From positions 1-24,269 of the forward strand of contig JABAYQ010000084.1 of NCBI GenBank assembly GCA_018608925.1: a DNA stretch of 24,269 nt. The letters are read 5' to 3'. Origin of the DNA: Cryomorphaceae bacterium (GTDB lineage Bacteria > Bacteroidota > Bacteroidia > Flavobacteriales > UBA7312). The position numbers and the translations under genes were made by a program. Under the pieces are notes generated by a model that made no database searches, was not told the origin of the DNA, and saw only the letters and a program-made list of their open reading frames with translations. Below are positions 23,629 to 24,269 of this stretch, in pieces (position 1 is the stretch's first letter; each line of letters opens with the position of its first letter).

Positions 23629-24269
23629 ATGAAAAAGAATTTGCATTTTGTTCTAGCCTTGACGTTAGGACTAGCAACAACAGTTTCTGCACAAGATTGG
23701 TCTGTTGACTCTAGAACAAGAGTTAATTCGATCGAAGTAGGTACAGAGTCACAGACGTACAACGAAAATTTAACTCGTGTAGGAGTTGGTTTTGGTACTG
23801 ATGCTGTAGGAGTTCACTTATCTACAGATTACACAACTATTTTAGGTTCTTCAGATGGCATGTCTGCTTTTGAATTTACACCTTCTATCCACGAAGCGTA
23901 CGTTCATTCTAATGTAATGGGATACGGTTCGATCAAAGCTGGTCGTATGGCTTTAAACTTTGGTAGCGGTCGTATCATTGGTTCAAATGACTTTAACTTA
24001 GGTGGAAACACTTGGGATGGAGCATTAATTGGAATCAACAACAACTTTGCTGATCTTCACTTAGGTTACGCTGGTAATTCTTATGAAGACACAGAGGCAC
24101 CTTCTTACGAACTTTCAAGAACTCAATTGTTTGTGAATGTTGCTAAAGATTTTGACGCATTAAGCTTCAACTTTATCTACACTATGGACACTGAGGTTGA
24201 AACAGGATACGAGGATTTTGAATTAACTAACATGGGTCTTGACGCATCTTATGCTATGGATAACGGTAT
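23629..24269 (+). CDS. Outer-membrane beta-barrel (porin-like) protein, 3' partial
   Basis: The frame opens at ATG 23629 and is still open at the right edge, giving 213 complete codons. A good signal peptide (MKKNLHFVLALTLGLATTVSA, cut before QDW) is followed by alternating hydrophobic/polar strands and Gly-rich turns, such as GYGSIKAGRMALNFGSGRIIG and LFVNVAKDFDALSFNFIYTMD. The GRMALNFGSGRIIG block recalls porin/alginate-export-type barrels, in which a strand with GR...G.GR.IG lines the pore, but I cannot fix the family. Asn and Phe codons are more often C-ending (AAC, TTC) than in neighbouring genes, which suggests high expression. The upstream gap of 128 bp holds a tentative promoter. Substrate and full length cannot be known from this window. 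Confidence 0.8.
   Translation, partial: MKKNLHFVLALTLGLATTVSAQDWSVDSRTRVNSIEVGTESQTYNENLTRVGVGFGTDAVGVHLSTDYTTILGSSDGMSAFEFTPSIHEAYVHSNVMGYGSIKAGRMALNFGSGRIIGSNDFNLGGNTWDGALIGINNNFADLHLGYAGNSYEDTEAPSYELSRTQLFVNVAKDFDALSFNFIYTMDTEVETGYEDFELTNMGLDASYAMDNG

Noticed and set aside
1..24269. Mobile elements, CRISPR arrays, toxin-antitoxin or defence genes
   Set aside because: No transposase, integrase, regularly spaced repeats or recognisable defence family was found on either strand.

Overview
The window looks like a chromosomal segment of a low-GC member of the Bacteroidota, most likely a flavobacterial marine-type lineage. The evidence is a T9SS type A C-terminal sorting domain (PorZ-like protein) and a type B one (SprB-repeat protein), a PorP/SprF outer-membrane partner, several Bacteroidota-only families (DUF4837, DUF4175), an almost complete lack of Shine-Dalgarno sequences, and repeated matches to the Bacteroidota sigma-A promoter (TTG, about 17-23 nt, TAnnTTTG). 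Gene density is very high, and many neighbours abut or overlap (ATGA, TAATG, stop-then-ATG). No insertion sequence, prophage, CRISPR array or other mobile element is visible.

Layout. (1) 1-2270, plus strand: 5'-truncated MltD-type LysM lytic transglycosylase, then a DUF4837 lipoprotein. (2) 2248-7322, minus strand, read right to left: PorZ-like T9SS propeller protein, RecO, TonB-dependent receptor, packed with no spacers; the receptor's 3' end overlaps that of the DUF4837 gene by 23 bp. (3) 7383-8932, plus strand: tRNA-Arg(UCG), then an exported MsrA and a zincless Fpg/Nei-type DNA glycosylase. (4) 9032-15625, minus strand, read right to left: a 1105-residue membrane-anchored coiled-coil DUF4175 protein, YbeY, MnmG, and a zinc-ribbon SAM methyltransferase. 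The mnmG-methyltransferase gap carries two parS-like palindromes. (5) 15662-17732, plus strand: GltX, FolB, tRNA-Cys and a strong intrinsic terminator. (6) 17814-24269, plus strand: an SprB-repeat surface protein exported by T9SS with its PorP/SprF partner, an FAD-dependent oxidoreductase, and the start of an outer-membrane beta-barrel protein cut by the right edge.

Together the genes serve envelope building and type IX secretion (MltD, PorZ-like, TonB receptor, SprB-like/SprF-like, porin), translation and RNA modification (GltX, MnmG, YbeY, two tRNAs), and repair (RecO, Fpg/Nei-like, MsrA). Most of it is ordinary core genome. The observation that most deserves follow-up is the pair of parS-like centromere sites 64 bp apart, squeezed between mnmG and the methyltransferase. 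It suggests that this locus is a ParB loading point, and probably lies in the origin-proximal part of the chromosome, although no parAB genes or evident DnaA-box cluster lie in the window. Secondary points are the zincless glycosylase paired with MsrA, the His-to-Asp change in the YbeY metal site, a possibly leaderless GTG-initiated DUF4175 mRNA, and the repeat architecture of the SprB-like protein.
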